Below, in pieces: positions 37,458 through 53,760 of a stretch of 64,000 nt of DNA (position 1 is the first letter of the stretch; each line of letters starts with the position of its first letter). The DNA is from Batrachochytrium dendrobatidis JAM81. Lineage: Eukaryota; Chytridiomycota; Chytridiomycetes; Rhizophydiales. The stretch lies in assembly GCF_000203795.2 (NCBI RefSeq), contig NW_006281108.1, forward strand, positions 625,868 to 689,867. Reading direction: 5' to 3'. The notes below the pieces were generated by a model. That model did not search any database. It saw only the letters and a program-made list of their open reading frames with translations, and was not told where the DNA came from. The position numbers and the translations under genes are program-made.

Positions 37458-38617
37458 ATGTGCGATTATTGGGATTTGAATACTATCTTGGCCGAACAAA
37501 CAGTATGTGGTTTGTAGAACCCAATGTTTGAATATTATTGAATGAATCCATACTGTGCTTTACGGCACCACTATATAACTCAGATTAATCAATACAGTTT
37601 GAAATGCTGTTATTAACCAATTATATTGACCATTTACTTGCTATTTGACATTTATAGAAAGTAAGATGCCACGTTAAACTTCCTGCGTATGGTTACAGTT
37701 TTTTAGCTGGAGCCAAAGACGATAGTGTAAGCAAACTCTATTTCAATTACAATTTTTGATGGAGGACGTATGTCGGATTCTGTAGTGTTAATTCATTGAC
37801 TATCTGAAAATTAAATATAAAATCATGTGTTTTTATGGTCACTGTAGCTTCTCGTAAATTCTATTATTGATATTCCTTTTTGGATGGGAAAACCATTAGC
37901 ACTCCAGTAGGTTACATTACTAGCTGGAATATCGCGATTAGTGATTTTCAATTGATGGATCAACTGAGTAGTGTCTCATGAACAATGTGTTTAGGGCTGT
38001 CGTTGATCTAGAAATTCCAACATGCTTCAGTGATGCAGTTCAAGATGAACTACTAGCTTCTCCGGTTTGTGTCAAAATATCGCTACATTGCCCATTCTTT
38101 TTCAAATTCTTTGCAGATCTGCTTGGAATTCTGTAAGTGTATCTACGTGCTGTACATAAAAACTGAATATCAATTGCATGCTTTCTATATATTTGAACAT
38201 TACTGTAGAGTGTAGTTTGAATTTAAATTGGGTCTAACATCAAGACTATAGTGAGATTCGACGATCATTTGTGGAATTGGTCACCAAGACATTTAAATCA
38301 CGACTGTGTCTCTTGAGTGATTATACCATGACGTCGCGTCTTGGATCAGAGCAATCGGCGTTTGTGCAGACGCTTGATGCAACTGAACGACATTGTAAGT
38401 TACCTTGAACAGTGTTGCTGATGAGTATATGTATAGTATTGGGCTATTCCAACTTATATTTGATGATTCCATTTGAATACCAGTGTATGAAGCTGGACTT
38501 CAATCAGCAGAAGCTCTTTCTGCATGGCAACGGAGAGATCATATTCGCAGAGGAACATTACAAGTGCAACGCCAGCTTCAACAGCAACAGAAAAATAAGC
38601 GAAGGAGAATGCACTGA
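37458..38617 (+). CDS. PSF3: GINS complex subunit Psf3
   Basis: One of four GINS subunits; GINS joins Cdc45 and MCM2-7 as the CMG replicative helicase. Six short exons with in-phase GT-AG junctions: 37458-37502 (MCDYWDLNTILAEQT), 37658-37726 (KVRCHVKLPAYGYSFLAGAK), 37848-37906 (NSIIDIPFWMGKPLALQ), 37995-38132 (VVDLEIPTCFSDAVQDELLA, then SLHCPFFFKFF), 38252-38394 (EIRRSFVELVTKTFKSRL, then FVQTLDATERH) and 38484-38617 (LYEAGLQSAEALSAWQRRD). The order matches Psf3: the B-domain start, the PLWMA-like segment, then the helical A domain ending with LYxAGxxSA. No single frame covers it, so ORF-based searches would miss it. The basic Gln-rich tail QQQQKNKRRRMH is extra. Confidence 0.88.
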
Positions 38618-38703
38618 AAATAAAATAATTATAAGATATTCATTCATGCATGTTCAAGGGCTCTGGGAATGTTTAAAAGCAGTGAGCGAGTACAGGTTAT
38701 CAG

Positions 38704-40320
38704 CTATATTCCAAGTTTGACCATCTTGGTTTTTTTCTTTCCACCATTGCCTCGCGATGCCAATCCCATTATCGACGAGTCTCCGTTGAATTTTCTCTTC
38801 TTGTTGGCTCCGCCCATATGGCTAGATGTACCCTCCACAGCTCGAATATGTTTTTTGGCAACGTGCATCACACCATCCTTGATACGGCCAATGGATCCGA
38901 CAATTCCAGCGTCGGCACGTTTACCAAATCGAGACTTTTTACTGTTTTTCGTGGTATTTCCTCCAGTAATTTGGGTTTTGAGTGTGTGATGATACATACC
39001 ACTATCTTTTGCTTCTTGAATTTTTTGGCGAGCACGTTCTTCAGACTTTTTTGCCATACTGATCCTTATTGGCAGAGGAACTTTTGGTGGTTTTGGCGCC
39101 TTGATTAAACCGTATTGTTTGAAACAAGAAAACAAGCAAATTATCAAGTTGGAATCAGATTTTAGTTGCAAGACATAGTATCATCAGTATGAATAAAGTA
39201 CGATAAGCTCATGATCTACCTTGCCGCCAAGCTCAACCATCTTAGCTCGTTGATAGTTGACTCGGTCTTTTCCTGTTAGTTCCGATGAAGCTATGGCAAT
39301 TGAATTTATAAAAGATTGATAGAAAGTATTAGTTGCATATTAATCGTGTACATTCTAGATTTAAAATCACTCAACTATACTGCTCTACCAACTTTGACGT
39401 TTTGAGTAAATCGTATAGTTTTCTATCATTCTCCTCATCCTCCCTACAGTAGACAGATTGCATGTTAGTATATAGTCATGACTGTGATCATGGTTCAAGC
39501 ATCAAGACATTTAACGACTATAGATCCAAAACTTACTTTTCTTGGGTGAGTTGTTTTGATGATGGCTTAGCTCCACTCAAGCTTCGTCCTGCAACCTTGT
39601 GAATTTTTGAGCTCTATTAAAAATTAATAAAGTGGTCAAAAAGGATAGTTACTATTTCTAGTTTTCATATTTTGGACTGATTAGATTATTGACTTCAAAT
39701 GAAACTTGGATTTACCATGAATGCACGCCATTCACTTTTGTTTTTTGAAAAGGACGATCGTCCACTGTTGGAGTCATCAAACACTACAACGGCTACATCA
39801 TCGGCTGTTGATGTAGGTTTATGATTTATGGACTCGTCTGAATCGACATTGGTTGACGTCATACTTTCATCATCGCTTGGAAAATCACAGTCATCTTCAA
39901 ATTCTTCGTCACTACGCAAGTCTTCTACAACTAATTTTGAGCCCAACAATGATTTATAATCAGACAACTCCATATTTTCTTGTTCTGTCGACATTTGAAT
40001 GTTGCGTGTCTCGTCCACATCGTTGATAAAATCTTTTCTATAATTTCATAGCCATCAATAGTAGCCATAAGATGGTGTTTACGAAAATATTAGAGTATAT
40101 TGGATTTAGAAAAACAACAAACACATGATGCATCATACGCTATAGGACTGTCTTCAAACAAATGACCAAATTGAATGTCCATGGCAGCCTCAAGTTTTGC
40201 AGCTGCGATTGAAGCTTGAGAGTCCCTTTCATTTTTGATTGATTTATCTACAGTGTTTTTTGATTTAATCTGACTAGCCTTTGCATGTGATTGCTTAGGG
40301 AGCGACTTTGGAGTTGGCAT
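38704..40320 (-). CDS. DUF4602 / C1orf131-like protein
   Basis: Family linked to the small-subunit processome and pre-rRNA work in humans. About five exons. The N-terminus is MPTPKSLPKQSHAKASQIKS; an acidic middle follows (SDEEFEDDCDFPSDDESMTS) and then SKNKSEWRAFM. The family core is split: KDRVNYQRAKMVELGGK (about 39285-39225), then PLPIRISMAKKSEERARQKI. A basic Gly/Lys-rich tail (GNGGKKKTKMVKLGI) ends at the stop 38704-38706. The Met at 40320 was preferred over an upstream in-frame codon at 40392. It starts 160 bp from the divergent SYLF gene. Confidence 0.75.
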
Positions 40321-40480
40321 TGTCAAGAATTGCGACTCGAGTTGAATTGGCCAAGAAAAAACAACCAAGACGTGATCCAAGAGCGAACACAATCAGCTTG
40401 TCCCGTGACACGCCACTTTAGTTGTTAAATCTTGAACTCGGCAATTCAAGGTTTGCCTGATATTGTGGTATATATCTACA
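40321..40480. promoter_or_regulatory. shared divergent promoter region
   Basis: 160 bp between the divergent starts of the DUF4602 gene (minus) and the SYLF gene (plus). Must hold both promoters; no TATA box is obvious. Confidence 0.4.
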
Positions 40481-41960
40481 ATGGCAGACAAGACAGCTCT
40501 CACTGCTGGTGAAGAATGCCAGCAGGCTGCAAAGATCTTGAGTTCTTTTGCTGATCCAAGACAAGGCGCCATCACGGCTGCATTTATTACAACTGCCATG
40601 GGTCTTGCTGTTTTCAAAGGCGACCAAGGTGTTGCTATTGTCCGCTTAAAGACTCAAGGTAAACCTCCAGCCCAGCTGATGACTAAAAGCTTACACCGAT
40701 ATTCTTTGGCTTTGAAATGTGTAGACTATTATTTTGTATAGATATGCTATTTGGTGAATATATTTCATTTTCATTTATACTCTGTTGAATCGTCGATATA
40801 TGCAAAGCAGTCTACATTTACATGTATAGGCAGACAACTAAGCTAATGCGACTAATTTTTCGACAACATGCAAATGCATGCCTATAAGATGTTTATTTCA
40901 CGGAATGCCTCAATCTCCGAAGCTATCCTTGACAGTCTAGTGACTACTGTTGCTAATCATATCCAATTTGTGTTTACCAGAATGGTCTGCACCTTGCGCA
41001 ATCACATGGGAAAATGCTTCTGGAACCATTCAGCCTGGACAAGAAACAGTGCTTTTATTTATGACAGAGAAGAGCATATTCTCACTAGTTGGTCGTACCC
41101 CTTTAGTGCTTAACCGAACTCATGTGTTTCAGCCTGGCCCTCTATATGGAAATATTCTTGATCTAAATAGTAACACGGATGTGTACGCTTATGTGCGCTA
41201 TAACAATGGATTCACTCCTGCCGACTTGATTTCTGCTCACATGTCTGGATGGTCTGTGCGTGAGGATCCACCACGGCATGGTCGTTGGCACGGAAAAGAT
41301 GCAACTTGGTTTGATGTACTCACTAACAAGATTACTGTAGATCGTAGTAGTGTTGGGAATGCGCTCTACCTTGTGTTGAATATGGCAGCTAGCAATAGTG
41401 GGAGTGCCAACCAATCTGGCGAGCATAAAAATGTGGCAGATTTGAGCAAGCTTTTAGCTCCTGCTGCAACCCAGCCTTTACAACAACAGTTGCCTGGAGG
41501 GGCTGGATCTATGGGATTGCCACAAGATCAGATTTACTCTACACAACAACAGCCTAGCTCACTGGATCCACAATCACAGGCATTATATCAACAACTTCTT
41601 CTTGAGCAACAACAACAGCAAATGTTTCTTCTTCAACAGCAGCAACAACAACAACAGCAGCTCATGATGCAAACCCAACAACCAATCGGTATGTCCGGTA
41701 ATTCTCAGATTATGTTTAATAACATGCAGCCACAGCTCCTACAACAGCAGCAGCAGCCTTCCATGGTAGGATATGGAAAATTCATGCCTCAACAATTTAT
41801 GCCTGGAATGCCAGCTCAAAACCTTACACTGCAACAGCAGCAACAGTATCTCCAGAATAACCAACACCAAATAAACGGCCAAAATGCCCAGTCTCAGCTA
41901 AACGGTATAAACCCACAACTGGGTCAAGGTGGTCAAGCCTGGAGCAGCCACGGCATGTAA
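40481..41960 (+). CDS. SYLF (Ysc84-like) domain protein with Gln-rich tail
   Basis: SYLF domains bind phosphoinositides and actin at endocytic sites. Two exons: 40481-40658 (GEECQQAAKILSSFADP, MGLAVFKGDQGVAIVRLK), then a 322 bp intron, then 40981-41960, joined in phase to give EWSAPCAITWENASG, ETVLLFMTEKSIFSLV and GPLYGNILDLNSNTDVYAYV. This order (AAKIL, GLAI, VVARL, SAP-I, LLF) matches SYLF. After the domain comes a tail of about 165 residues, mostly Gln with Pro/Met/Leu, coded by CAA/CAG runs at 41470-41860. Yeast Ysc84 has an SH3 domain here; none is present. The protein is about 390 residues. Confidence 0.82.
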
Positions 41961-42926
41961 ATTCTTGTGAATACTTGAATTGTGACCCAATAATTAGCTT
42001 TAAAATGCCAAAAGAAATCGCTACAATCCATCACTCCCCTCATCATTTACGTACTTTGCTGCTACCAAATATATATATTGGTAAATCCTACACAAAGCCA
42101 TTCGTGTCATTTTGATAAGGTTTATTATGCCTCATTTTTGTTTGTTTCGACCACATAATGATTTTGATTCAACGTCCTATTTTGAAAATTGCCACCAACT
42201 GGCTATTTTTGTTTTTTTGCAATGTTGATCACACTCTATTCAAATTATTAAAAGGAGCGAGTTTAAATCCATAATTTTTTTAATTGACTCGGTATATATA
42301 GCGTTGAGCCAAGCAGTTAATGAGACAGTTTGATTGCTATCAGCAGTAGCAACATGCTTTTACTGACGACATTCAAAGCGCTGGCGTGTTTGAGCAGCAA
42401 TTCAATGTGCACAAGTCTGTTTCAACCAAACCAATGACAAGTCAGATCATCTTGTCATTGATTTGGTTGATTTTACCATTATATTGTCCAGATGATCACA
42501 ACTAGCGACAATAGAAACATAAATATTTATATTTCAATAGTTCAATTCCGACATTCTGATGTTACAATCCAATTACTATTTCAGCCTTTTTGAAACTTTT
42601 ATTTTTTGTAAAACTACACGATTGATTCTGTTGGCATAAATAGTCGATGTCATGCAGAGTTCGCATCAAAACAAGATCAACACCAAATTTGACAAACTGG
42701 CCATATCAACACAAAACGATCAATCAAAGTTTCATTCAAATACACTTTTGATATTTACAAAACATACGAATCAAGTCAGAGTGAATACTTTTCAAACGCA
42801 CGATTCTTCATCTCACTGTTCTCATGTCTCTGTCACTAACTGTGATGAGTTTTGTAAAAATCCATCACGTGTTTGAGTTCGGACAAAATGCTGAAAACTT
42901 GACCAATTCTAGCCATCGAATCGAAT
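41961..42926. other. intergenic, no feature seen
   Basis: AT-rich spacer upstream of MCM4. A 74-codon plus ORF (42652-42876) shows no homology and is not called. Confidence 0.5.
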
Positions 42927-47478
<4,552 letters not shown>

Positions 47479-47721
47479 CTTACAGTCTTGTCAGGAAAAT
47501 AAACATGTTTATTATCAAATAAATTATCAACCTTGTTCCAGTCCAGTTACAATGAATCAATTGCACTATATCTGTATTTTGCAGTAATGTGAACAAGTCT
47601 AGTTGATTTAAACAGAAATCAAGATTAGCAACACGAGCTGTCCAAGTGAAGTTCAAAATTAGCTGCGAACAAGGTTTCCAAGATTTTCAAGATTTTCAAG
47701 ATTTTTAAACCAAAGACCGAC

Positions 47722-48602
47722 ATGACATGCCCAACAGTTGTTGTATTGGTAGCAAATGGAACCGAAGAGATGGAAGCAGGTAAGACTGCATGAATCTACA
47801 TATTCCATCGTGATAGTTCACTTGCTAATCTTCAACATGAATGTTCTATCTAGTCATTACCATTGATATTCTTCGTCGAGCACAAGTAAAGTGATGTTGA
47901 ATTAGACCGACTGAAACCACTTGCACACTAACGTATCTCATTCAATATATGAAATGGTAATTGTTATTAGGCCAAAGTACTTGTGTGCTCATTGCAGGAA
48001 GAGAAGGTGATCGAGTGCAGTCGACATGTTCGTATTGTTCCCGACACTTGGCTCGCCAAGATTGATGCTGCAAATATCGATGCAGTTATTATGCCAGGAG
48101 GAATGGGCGGTGCCAAAGCTTTTTCTGAATCCAAAGATGTGCATCAACTCTTGAATCTGGCCAATACCAATGGCAAGCTGATTGGAGTCATCTGTGCTGG
48201 TAACTAACATTAGAATAATTCTAAACTGTTGGAATGGTTTGCTGATTGTTGATGTGTATGACCATCTCAATGTGTTGATAGCGCCTATCGCACTCAAGGC
48301 TGCTGGGATTTTATTTGGCAAACGACTAACTTCGCATCCGTCAGTTAAAGATCAGTTGGAATCCAACTATCAATACTCTGACGATCGTGTTGTTGTTGAT
48401 GGCAACTTGATTACTAGGTAATATAAAAGTATTCATTGATTTTACTGGTAATTCAATCAGTTGGTCATTGTTTTGATTTACTCGAGTATGTATCTGTAGT
48501 CGTGGACCAGGCACTGCCATTGATTTTGCACTGGCTCTGGTAGAAAAACTACTGGGTGCTCAAGTTCGATCCAAGGTAGAAGCTCCAATGTGTATCTGCT
48601 AA
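47722..48602 (+). CDS. DJ-1/PARK7-type protein
   Basis: Member of the DJ-1/PfpI superfamily, associated with glyoxal defence and oxidative stress. About five exons. Starts MTCPTVVVLVANGTEEMEA, with the conserved Glu in NGTEEME. Later parts are KVLVCSLQEEKVIECSRHV, DAVIMPGGMGGAKAFSES and the nucleophile elbow GVICA, which joins an intron boundary to API (CAAPIAL where human has CAGPTAL). Then FGKRLTSHPSVKDQL, RVVVDGNLITS and RGPGTAIDFALALVEKL. It ends KVEAPMCIC with the stop at 48600-48602. Catalytic Glu and Cys are present. Length is close to human DJ-1. Confidence 0.93.
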
Positions 48603-48696
48603 TGGATATACAATCTCATGTCACAGCAAAAATCAAACCGTTCGATTTATTTTTGGTAATTTAAACACGAATAAATCAAGTTTCTATCCTATTGCA

Positions 48697-49594
48697 CTAC
48701 AACAAGTCGAAATCGTCCAGCTGTTGTGATGGTTGCATCATAATTTAAAAAAATTCAATCAGAAAACCATATAAAGTGAATAATCGATTCGTGTAATGAG
48801 AGTGAAATGAATTACCTTGTCATTGTATTTCATAATCTTGCGCTTAATCTTGGATGTATCAACCCATGTAACAAAGTCTTCAAGATTACTAAAACCATCA
48901 AGTGGAGTTGAATTGTTAGTGCATAGTTTTTATGCATTTAGGTCAGATTAACAAAAAGTCTCAAAGTAGTATGATTTACCGAGAAACTAGATATGCTGGA
49001 TCAGTCACTGCTTGAGGACCAACACGGATATGTCCTTGCTCTACGTAAATCACTGCTTGCTTGATGGTTTCTGCCATCTTAAGACGGACCATAACGACTG
49101 GCAATCGCCGTCTGTATTGTTTTCATAAAAAGTTGATGTAAATAAAACACTACTTGAATGTTTAAATTCAGACACTATACCTGCAGAATGCGGAAACAGT
49201 AATCTTTTCACATTGGGATAGAGACTTGGCAGCTGTGATGAGTCCCATGCGATAGAGTTTATCCAGCATAGCATCTGTCATTTTACTTCTCAGCGGATCT
49301 TTAGGATCCAGCATAGCCAATCGGTTTGTCAACTTTCTAATTTGTCCACATATTTGATTGTACCTGAATACAATGAAAACACATCAGTAACTAGATGACC
49401 AACCCAAACCATGTATTAATGCGTTTACAATAATAAAAAATAAATGGTTGACATTACTTGATGTAGTCTTCACGCCGTTGAATGTGGTATCTGCGCATTA
49501 CAGCATTTTCACGGAGTGAAGGATCCGATTTATAGTTGACAAAGTCTACTTTTTTAAGAAGTTTCTGCTCGTGATGCTTGAATGCTCTGACCAT
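48697..49594 (-). CDS. IMP3: U3 snoRNP protein Imp3
   Basis: Component of the U3 snoRNP and SSU processome, needed for early 18S rRNA processing. Four or five exons. Begins [20 protein letters not shown] (start 49594), then [36 protein letters not shown] and the S4 RNA-binding part [20 protein letters not shown] and [20 protein letters not shown]. The end is [20 protein letters not shown], completed by a small exon LDDFDLL with the stop at 48697-48699. This matches Imp3 rather than ribosomal protein uS4, whose tail differs. Confidence 0.93.
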
Positions 49595-50419
49595 ATTGTT
49601 GATAAAATATAAAGTGAATTCAACGCATTTGAATAAAAAAAAGCAAACTCAAAACACGTGCTATTTATTATAGGGTCTACACCCTAAATAAATGGTGTTT
49701 GCAGCCAGGTTGCCAAAAACAGCGTCTGTTGTTTTCTCCCTTCTGACCAACAGGATTGACAAGTGTCCATCAAGCTAGTCATCACTATACCCAGTGTGTC
49801 TGCCCACTGAAGACTAAAAGTTTACTGGAAACACTAATAGTTTGTATTATTCAAAAGGAACAGACTTGCGTTCTGTGACTAGCTTCCACATCAAAACTCT
49901 GCTTTCAGCAACTCGGCTATAACACAAATCCAACTTGATTTCTGTGTAAGTCTTGTCCGTAACTATGGTTAAAGTGTTTGTTTTTAGTTGGCTGGATAGC
50001 ATAATGAGAAACAGACTCGCTTTGTTAGACCTCACTGGATTGCATACATTGGTTGCTGCTACGGGTGTCTTGGAAATAAACTGCCAACTAGAACTTGATC
50101 TTCGTCAATATAAAACACATGGACTGTATCTAACCCTGTGTATTGTGATTTCATCATAAACAATGCATTTTGAATCTAGTATTGAAAATATAGTAACTTG
50201 GATTAGCGAGTTTATCTATTTCCAACTGCACATTCAACTCTGCTCAGTCCTTTTGAATCACATAGTTACATTGCAACTCTAAAATCTTTAGTATTGTTGC
50301 TTTTGGTATGCATAGAGGCTTGAGTGATTTGTTTTCAGCAGATTGTTGAGTCTAGCATGTCTGTTTCTACGCAAACCCGTTACTTTTCAAGTTGATTTAA
50401 TATACTTTGTTGATTCTAG
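49595..50419. promoter_or_regulatory. divergent IMP3/TBP upstream region
   Basis: 825 bp between divergent starts. About 77-94 bp upstream of IMP3 is a small palindrome TAGGGTCTACACCCTA (49671-49686) that contains telo-box halves, and a CACGTG E-box at 49655-49660. Telo-box and E-box pairs occur in ribosome-biogenesis promoters of some eukaryotes; use here is inference. Nothing else is seen, and plus ORFs within it lack homology. Confidence 0.35.
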
Positions 50420-51559
50420 ATGTCATTCACCGCTCCACCCATAATCTCTGCCAGTGCTATGACTGGTCAACAATCACAACTATTACACCCTCAACTACCA
50501 CATCAACAGCTACAACAATCTCTTCAACAGCCTCAGTTAGCAGCCACAGGAATTGATTTAGGTGTTCATCCTTCTGGAATTGTCCCAACACTCCAGTAAT
50601 ATTCTTTTTCATTTTACAATCTAGTATTTACGGACTCTTACAGTACATGTTCTAATCGGTATTTTATTTGATAGAAATATTGTTGCCACGGTAAACTTGG
50701 ATTGTCGCCTAGATCTTAAAACAATTGCTCTACACGCTCGTAATGCAGAATATAATCCAAAGGTCTCTTTGATTTATTTAGGACATTCTTTTCTATTTTA
50801 TCTAGATATGGGATGTATGTTTTCTGAATATCGTATATCAATCGTATACTGATATTCAAATGCATTTATTTTGTATTATGAAAAACAATGTGTTTTTGCA
50901 CACCCGTTGACTGTGGCCCATCTGTATTACAGCGATTTGCGGCTGTTATTATGCGTATTCGTGAGCCCAAAACTACAGCTCTTATCTTTGCATCAGGCAA
51001 GATGGTTGTCACAGGTGCCAAGAGTGAGGATAACTCAAAGCTGGCATCCAGAAAATATGCCAGAATCATTCAAAAGCTTGGATTTCAGGCAAAGTTTACT
51101 GATTTTAAAATTCAAAATATCGTTGGTTCCTGCGATGTCAAATTCCCTATTCGGCTTGAAGGACTTGCTTATGCCCACGGGCATTTCTCTAGTGTATGTG
51201 ATGGTCATTGTTTATTTAGTATTAATGTATCAATACTTGTTTGATTGATTCTTTTTATTGCCACGACTTTAGTATGAACCCGAATTGTTTCCTGGCCTAA
51301 TTTACCGTATGGTCAAACCAAAGATTGTTCTCCTTATTTTTGTATCCGGCAAGATTGTTCTTACTGGTGCAAAAGTCCGAGAAGAAATTTACCAAGCTTT
51401 TGAAAGCATTTATCCTGTGCTTACTGGTAAGTTTATTTTGGCTGAATCTGTTCATTTAATTTGAAATTGATTAGAGTTTTTGACATGCACTAATATGTTT
51501 ATTGCACATGTCATTATTTCTGATTTATCTCGATGACTGTAGAGTTCCGGAAGCCATAG
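50420..51559 (+). CDS. TBP: TATA-binding protein
   Basis: General transcription factor for all three nuclear RNA polymerases. About five exons. A Gln/Leu-rich N-terminal region of about 60 residues ([18 protein letters not shown]) leads into the two symmetric repeats. Repeat 1: [20 protein letters not shown], then [17 protein letters not shown]. Repeat 2: [19 protein letters not shown], then [20 protein letters not shown] and [18 protein letters not shown]. The last exon ends EFRKP, stop 51557-51559. The core looks complete. Confidence 0.97.
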
Positions 51560-51870
51560 TTTATCTAACCTTCTGAAGCACTTGCTGTTTACTTTAACTG
51601 GAACCAAATAAAAATTGGGCATTGTTCCCGTATCCGTTGTTACAATCCACTTGTATGTTTTATCGTATAAATACAAAGTTGATGCAATACATTCTTGTCA
51701 CTGCAGTTGATGCGAAGATTTGAATTTAAATTATGCGATAATCTGACAGAAACTCAATGACAGACTCGTTTCAAATACTGAAAAATACATCAAAACTTGA
51801 GTTGCTGTTTTCCTCATTGTATTACAACTAAGCTTGATTTCCAAGCATTCATCATTACTGCTTACACTCA
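51560..51870. other. intergenic, no feature seen
   Basis: 311 bp spacer between TBP and the TLS1-like gene. No repeat or RNA gene seen. Confidence 0.5.
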
Positions 51871-53581
51871 ATGTCTGATCATTCATCCATCAGCCTTCCT
51901 GTGTTCACCAAAACTGCTATTAGAAAAAAACGGCCGTATCGGAAAAAGCCAGACGATACAACAGACATCAATGGTATTCAAAGTACTGAAACCAAGGAAA
52001 CCAAGGACAGCAGCGACGAGGATGAACACTCTAGGTGAGTTGGGTTACTCTTCAAGAATAAACCAAGTTTTTCAATGGGAAAGATGTTGGTTTGGCTTGA
52101 ACCATGGATACAAATTATGCTATGCTTTATGCCAACCATGTCACTGTATTTCTTTAACGGTTGAGTGTTAGATTGACGTTACAGGAAGCATTGGAACTTC
52201 GGAAACTACGGAAACCTAAACCTGGAATATCAGCTGCTAGCCTTGAAACAGGCAAAGTTTCATTACCAAATGGAAAACATGAAGTATCGGTCGAAACGCT
52301 CCAAGATCAGGATGATCCTTGGAAACTCAAAAATGGAGGCTTGATAAATATAAGCGATATTCGTGGAAGGTCAGCGTCTTGTTTGTGGATAAGATCGAGT
52401 TCAGTGACTGATTTTATGGAATCGCTTTTGGAAACCGTTGTTTTTGGAATTGCAATTTGACCAATATAGAAGCTTTGGTGAAGAAGGATCTGGCACGGGA
52501 GGGTTTGAAACAGCTTCTAAAGCAATGGATACAGAGAAGCACATGTACGGTGTTTGTATGGCAAATTGTTTTTATACATTTCGGCATATATTCTCATACA
52601 TTTTAAACTTGTTATAGGAAAGCATTTATTGAAAAGGAATTAAGGAAACGACGTGGCGATGCTCCCAGCACTACTTCGGATACGTCTCTTCCTTCATTGC
52701 GTAAACTGAATGATGAATTGAAGACCGGACCGACTGACTATGACGAAGAACTTTATAGGATTCCAGATGCATTAACGGTATCAATTTAACCCGTCCAACT
52801 TTTATTTTTTGATTGTACTTTTTATTCACAGATTTATGTTGTAATTTCTTGAATACATTTCACAAAGATCCCGGTCAAACCCATCAAAGAAGATAACGTT
52901 ACCTTGTCTACAGGTATGCTCATGTCAATTCCAGAAGTGGATCTGGGAGTAAGGTGGGTGCTTACAATCAAGAATCAGCCATATAACTGTTTCAGCTGAG
53001 CTGACATGTTTGAATCTTACAATTGCGTTTCATTCTGCCACGTATTGTTTACCTCTACATGAACTTCAACTAAACAGCAACAAGCTAAAAAACATTGAAG
53101 AAACCGAGCAGGCCAAACGAAGTTTGCTGGAAAAGGGACAAAGCATAAAACCTGGCGATGCTGTTTTTGACACGATGCAAAAAACCCGATTCATGTCGAC
53201 TGAACGATGCAAGTAATTATACTTTAAGATACTTGGTTTTGATCTAGAGTAATTGTTTAACTCATTGTGTGTCATGAATATATAGTCTGGGGAAGTGGTG
53301 CACATTCCACCAGAAGTCATGGTGGGAACAACGATAGGAATAACCACCAAAATCATGGTCAAACAGACGGAAATACTACTCACGCTGACAACACATCAAA
53401 TAGTGGTAAACTATCTAGAAAAATGATGGCTACAGGCAAGTTTTATTATGCAGAATTTGTGATGGCAGGATTGACTCTGTATGGCTCAACTTGCAATAGA
53501 CTGAATAGCTTAATCATTGTTTGTATGTTGTCTTTAGATATGCTGGTGATGGAGAAATTTAAAAAGCGCATGCGTCGTTGA
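51871..53581 (+). CDS. TLS1 / C9orf78 family protein
   Basis: Spliceosome-associated family: fission yeast Tls1 affects splicing of heterochromatin and telomere factors, and human C9orf78 binds the U5 component BRR2. About eight exons. Starts MSDHSSISLPVFTKTAIRKK (51871). Next LTLQEALELRKLRKPKPGIS, DPWKLKNGGLINISDIRG, AFIEKELRKRRGDAPS and YDEELYRIPDAL. The family hallmark MLMSIPEVDLGV is at about 52917-52952. Later NIEETEQAKRSLLEKG and FDTMQKTRFMSTERC, a His/Asn-rich linker, and the conserved basic end EKFKKRMRR at 53579-53581. A few exon edges are not fixed. Confidence 0.82.
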
Positions 53582-53760
53582 ACTATCTGAAGATTGCTAG
53601 TTTTATCTATTGGCTGTCGTATCGCTTGTGATCCAATTATAATGCATAGTATATTGAAATGAAATGAGAAATACCGAATGCCAAACCACTCCTGCATCTT
53701 ATATGGCTTTAAAAGTTGATGACATGCCCAATCTAATCAGTCTGATATATATATTTATAT

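Noticed and set aside
49953..50159. 68-codon plus ORF between IMP3 and TBP
   Set aside because: No homology or coding bias apparent; lies in a divergent promoter region.
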